Source: Chitinophaga filiformis
GTDB lineage: Bacteria > Bacteroidota > Bacteroidia > Chitinophagales > Chitinophagaceae
Direction of reading: 5' to 3'
DNA length: 64,000 nucleotides
Assembly: GCF_023100805.1 (NCBI RefSeq)
Contig: NZ_CP095855.1
Coordinates: forward strand, 6,117,001-6,181,000
The notes beneath the pieces are model-generated. The model had not been told where the DNA came from. It saw only the letters and a list, made by a program, of their open reading frames with translations, and did no database searches. The position numbers and the translations under genes are program-made. Below, one piece after another: positions 62,528 to 64,000 of this stretch. Positions within the stretch are counted from its first letter, which is position 1; each line of letters begins with the position of its first letter.

Positions 62528-64000
62528 TTAAAAGGTGATTTGAAGACCTGTCACCATAGTGCGCATGGGAGGTAAGGATGGCGGTAGACCGTAATGGCTG
62601 GTTTCCGGATCAGCGCCTTCATAGCCTGTTATAATGAACAGGTTTTGTCCCTGCATATAAAACCGAGCATTTTGAACTTTTAGCTTGCGGAGTATACGAT
62701 TGGGCAATGTATAGGATAAGCATACATTTTTGAGCCTTATAAACGAGGCATCCGTAATAGTGGCATCACTTTGCTCATACTGCTCAGCAGCCAATAACGC
62801 CGCCGCGTCCGAAGCGGAGGCCCGCTGGTACCGCGCAATGTCACCAGGTTTTCGCCAGCGGTTAGTGTACCGTGCGGGCTGATTGGCGCCGCCGTATAAA
62901 TTGCGTCCCGGGGAAGTAAGACCGCCGGGAAGATAACCGGTTTGTTTTACAAACTGGAAGAACAGATCCAGGTTCCATCCTTTATATGACAGGGTATTAC
63001 CTAACCCGCCAAAGAAATGCTGCCCTATAAAGGTGGGCACCTTATCATATCGGTTTAGCACGTTGTCCTCTTGGTGTTGGTGAAAGGTGTACAATCCTGT
63101 GGTAGGGTCCACCCTGTTATAATCATACAAATAACGGATACTGAGCGGCATATCCAGCGCGTATTTGAGCGCATAGTCAGATGCCGGAAAATTGGGATAG
63201 GATAAAAGCCTGTTTTTTGGAAAAGAAATATTAAAGTTTGTTTGCCAGCTAAAGTTGTGCATGCGGATATTTTGCGAATGCAGCTCCAGCTCAAATCCAT
63301 TATTTTCCACCTTAGCGGGAATATTTGTCGTAATACTGCTATAACCTGTAGTGGCTGGTATGGCATAGGCCACCAGCTGATTGGTGGTGCGGTGCAGGTA
63401 ATACATAGCATCAATAAAAATCTGGCTGCGTAAGCCCAACTCCAGCCCGATCTGCGATTTTTTGATCACCTCCCATCCAAAAGCATTATTGGTAAGCTGC
63501 ACAGGAACCAGTCCCCCATTGCCACCCATCCCCGCGCCTACCATATACCGGTTTACATATTGATAATCCTGTATCTGGTCATTGCCCGTAATACCATAGC
63601 TGGCCCTTATTTTACCGAAAGTTAAAAGCGGCAGCAGCTTTTTCATAAACTCCTCCTCGGTAAATATCCAGGCAGCACCAATGGCTCCAAAGTTTCCGAA
63701 ACGTTTGCCAGGGCTCAAACGGCTGCTTCCGTCCCTTCTTCCTGTAAGGTTAAGCAGGTATTTGTCGTTATACCGATAGCCGACACGGGCAAACAACGCG
63801 TTATAAACATATTTACTGTTGTCTTGCCGACCGGTTAACAGTTTGCCCGCGGCTACATTAGTGATCATATCGTCGTTATCAAATCCCAGGGCGTCCAACC
63901 GGGTTCTATTATTGATGCTCTGCTGAAAGGTTGCACCGGCAGTTACTTCCAGGTTGTGTAAGCCGTTAAAGATTTTGCTGTAGTTAACCTGTGGCTCATA
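62528..64000 (-). CDS. SusC/RagA TonB-dependent receptor (partial)
   Basis: The frame stays open to base 64000, giving the last 490 residues. C-terminal half of a TonB-dependent barrel: YKYLLNLTGRRDGSSRLSPG style strands, GAIGAAWIFTEEEFM, RASYGITGNDQIQDY, WNLDLFFQFVKQTGYLPGGL and a terminal LQITF aromatic ending. It is the energy-coupled outer-membrane channel paired with the SusD gene. The plug and start lie outside the window. Confidence 0.95.
   Translation of the reverse strand, partial: YEPQVNYSKIFNGLHNLEVTAGATFQQSINNRTRLDALGFDNDDMITNVAAGKLLTGRQDNSKYVYNALFARVGYRYNDKYLLNLTGRRDGSSRLSPGKRFGNFGAIGAAWIFTEEEFMKKLLPLLTFGKIRASYGITGNDQIQDYQYVNRYMVGAGMGGNGGLVPVQLTNNAFGWEVIKKSQIGLELGLRSQIFIDAMYYLHRTTNQLVAYAIPATTGYSSITTNIPAKVENNGFELELHSQNIRMHNFSWQTNFNISFPKNRLLSYPNFPASDYALKYALDMPLSIRYLYDYNRVDPTTGLYTFHQHQEDNVLNRYDKVPTFIGQHFFGGLGNTLSYKGWNLDLFFQFVKQTGYLPGGLTSPGRNLYGGANQPARYTNRWRKPGDIARYQRASASDAAALLAAEQYEQSDATITDASFIRLKNVCLSYTLPNRILRKLKVQNARFYMQGQNLFIITGYEGADPETSHYGLPPSLPPMRTMVTGLQITF

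Overview
The window looks like a chromosomal accessory island of a Bacteroidota bacterium, most likely a Chitinophagaceae/Chitinophaga-type soil organism. Evidence: a SusC/SusD pair, an ECF sigma factor with a FecR anti-sigma, MauE plus DUF6520 small genes, RHS proteins beginning with a DUF6443-like domain, few Shine-Dalgarno sequences, and AT-rich spacers. No tRNA, rRNA or CRISPR array was seen. Genus is inferred from gene style only.

Layout. 1-167: edge of an XRE regulator. 634-3741: a bacterial ubiquitin-like operon (triple Ubl fused to an E2-like domain, JAB-E1 fusion, DUF6527 Cys-rich protein, DUF2188 protein), ending at a terminator and convergent with a papain-like cysteine peptidase gene (3778-5349). 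6415-9173: a one-TM protein and a PD-(D/E)XK nuclease-like gene split by a frameshift at an A8 run. 9555-24163: a mosaic in which the 3' end of ligD occurs three times (two fragments, one intact gene), with DUF4240 genes or remnants beside them. Between the first two ligD copies lies a six-gene module with two CHAT (caspase-like) proteases, two membrane proteins, a TPR protein and a small alpha/beta protein (12027-19719).

24.2-28.5 kb is a strip of small, AT-rich, immunity-like genes. It includes a duplicated broken gene and a DUF3805-like copy killed by one nonsense codon beside its intact paralogue. It sits directly downstream of a four-gene RHS toxin operon on the minus strand (41677 to 28551): barrel/coiled-coil protein, tail-fibre-like protein, SpvB-like protein, and a 2417-residue RHS protein with nine Ig-like repeats and a PD-(D/E)XK-type toxin tip.

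42-50.6 kb holds unknown genes, sigma/FecR, a RadC domain fused to a SymE-like domain, a zinc-ribbon protein, an XRE regulator and an IS with a frameshifted transposase. 50.7-57.6 kb is a giant Avs-like STAND NTPase (2083 residues) with an N-terminal nuclease-like domain and an overlapping helical partner. 58.4-61 kb has MauE/DUF6520 genes and a group II intron whose domain V lies inside the end of its own maturase gene. The window closes with a SusD gene and a partial SusC gene.

Overall this is a defence and competition island: Ubl conjugation, CHAT proteases, an Avs-like NTPase and an RHS toxin, with decayed genes, duplicated fragments and mobile DNA showing repeated turnover. Several frameshifts fall at homopolymers, so some broken genes could be sequence errors.
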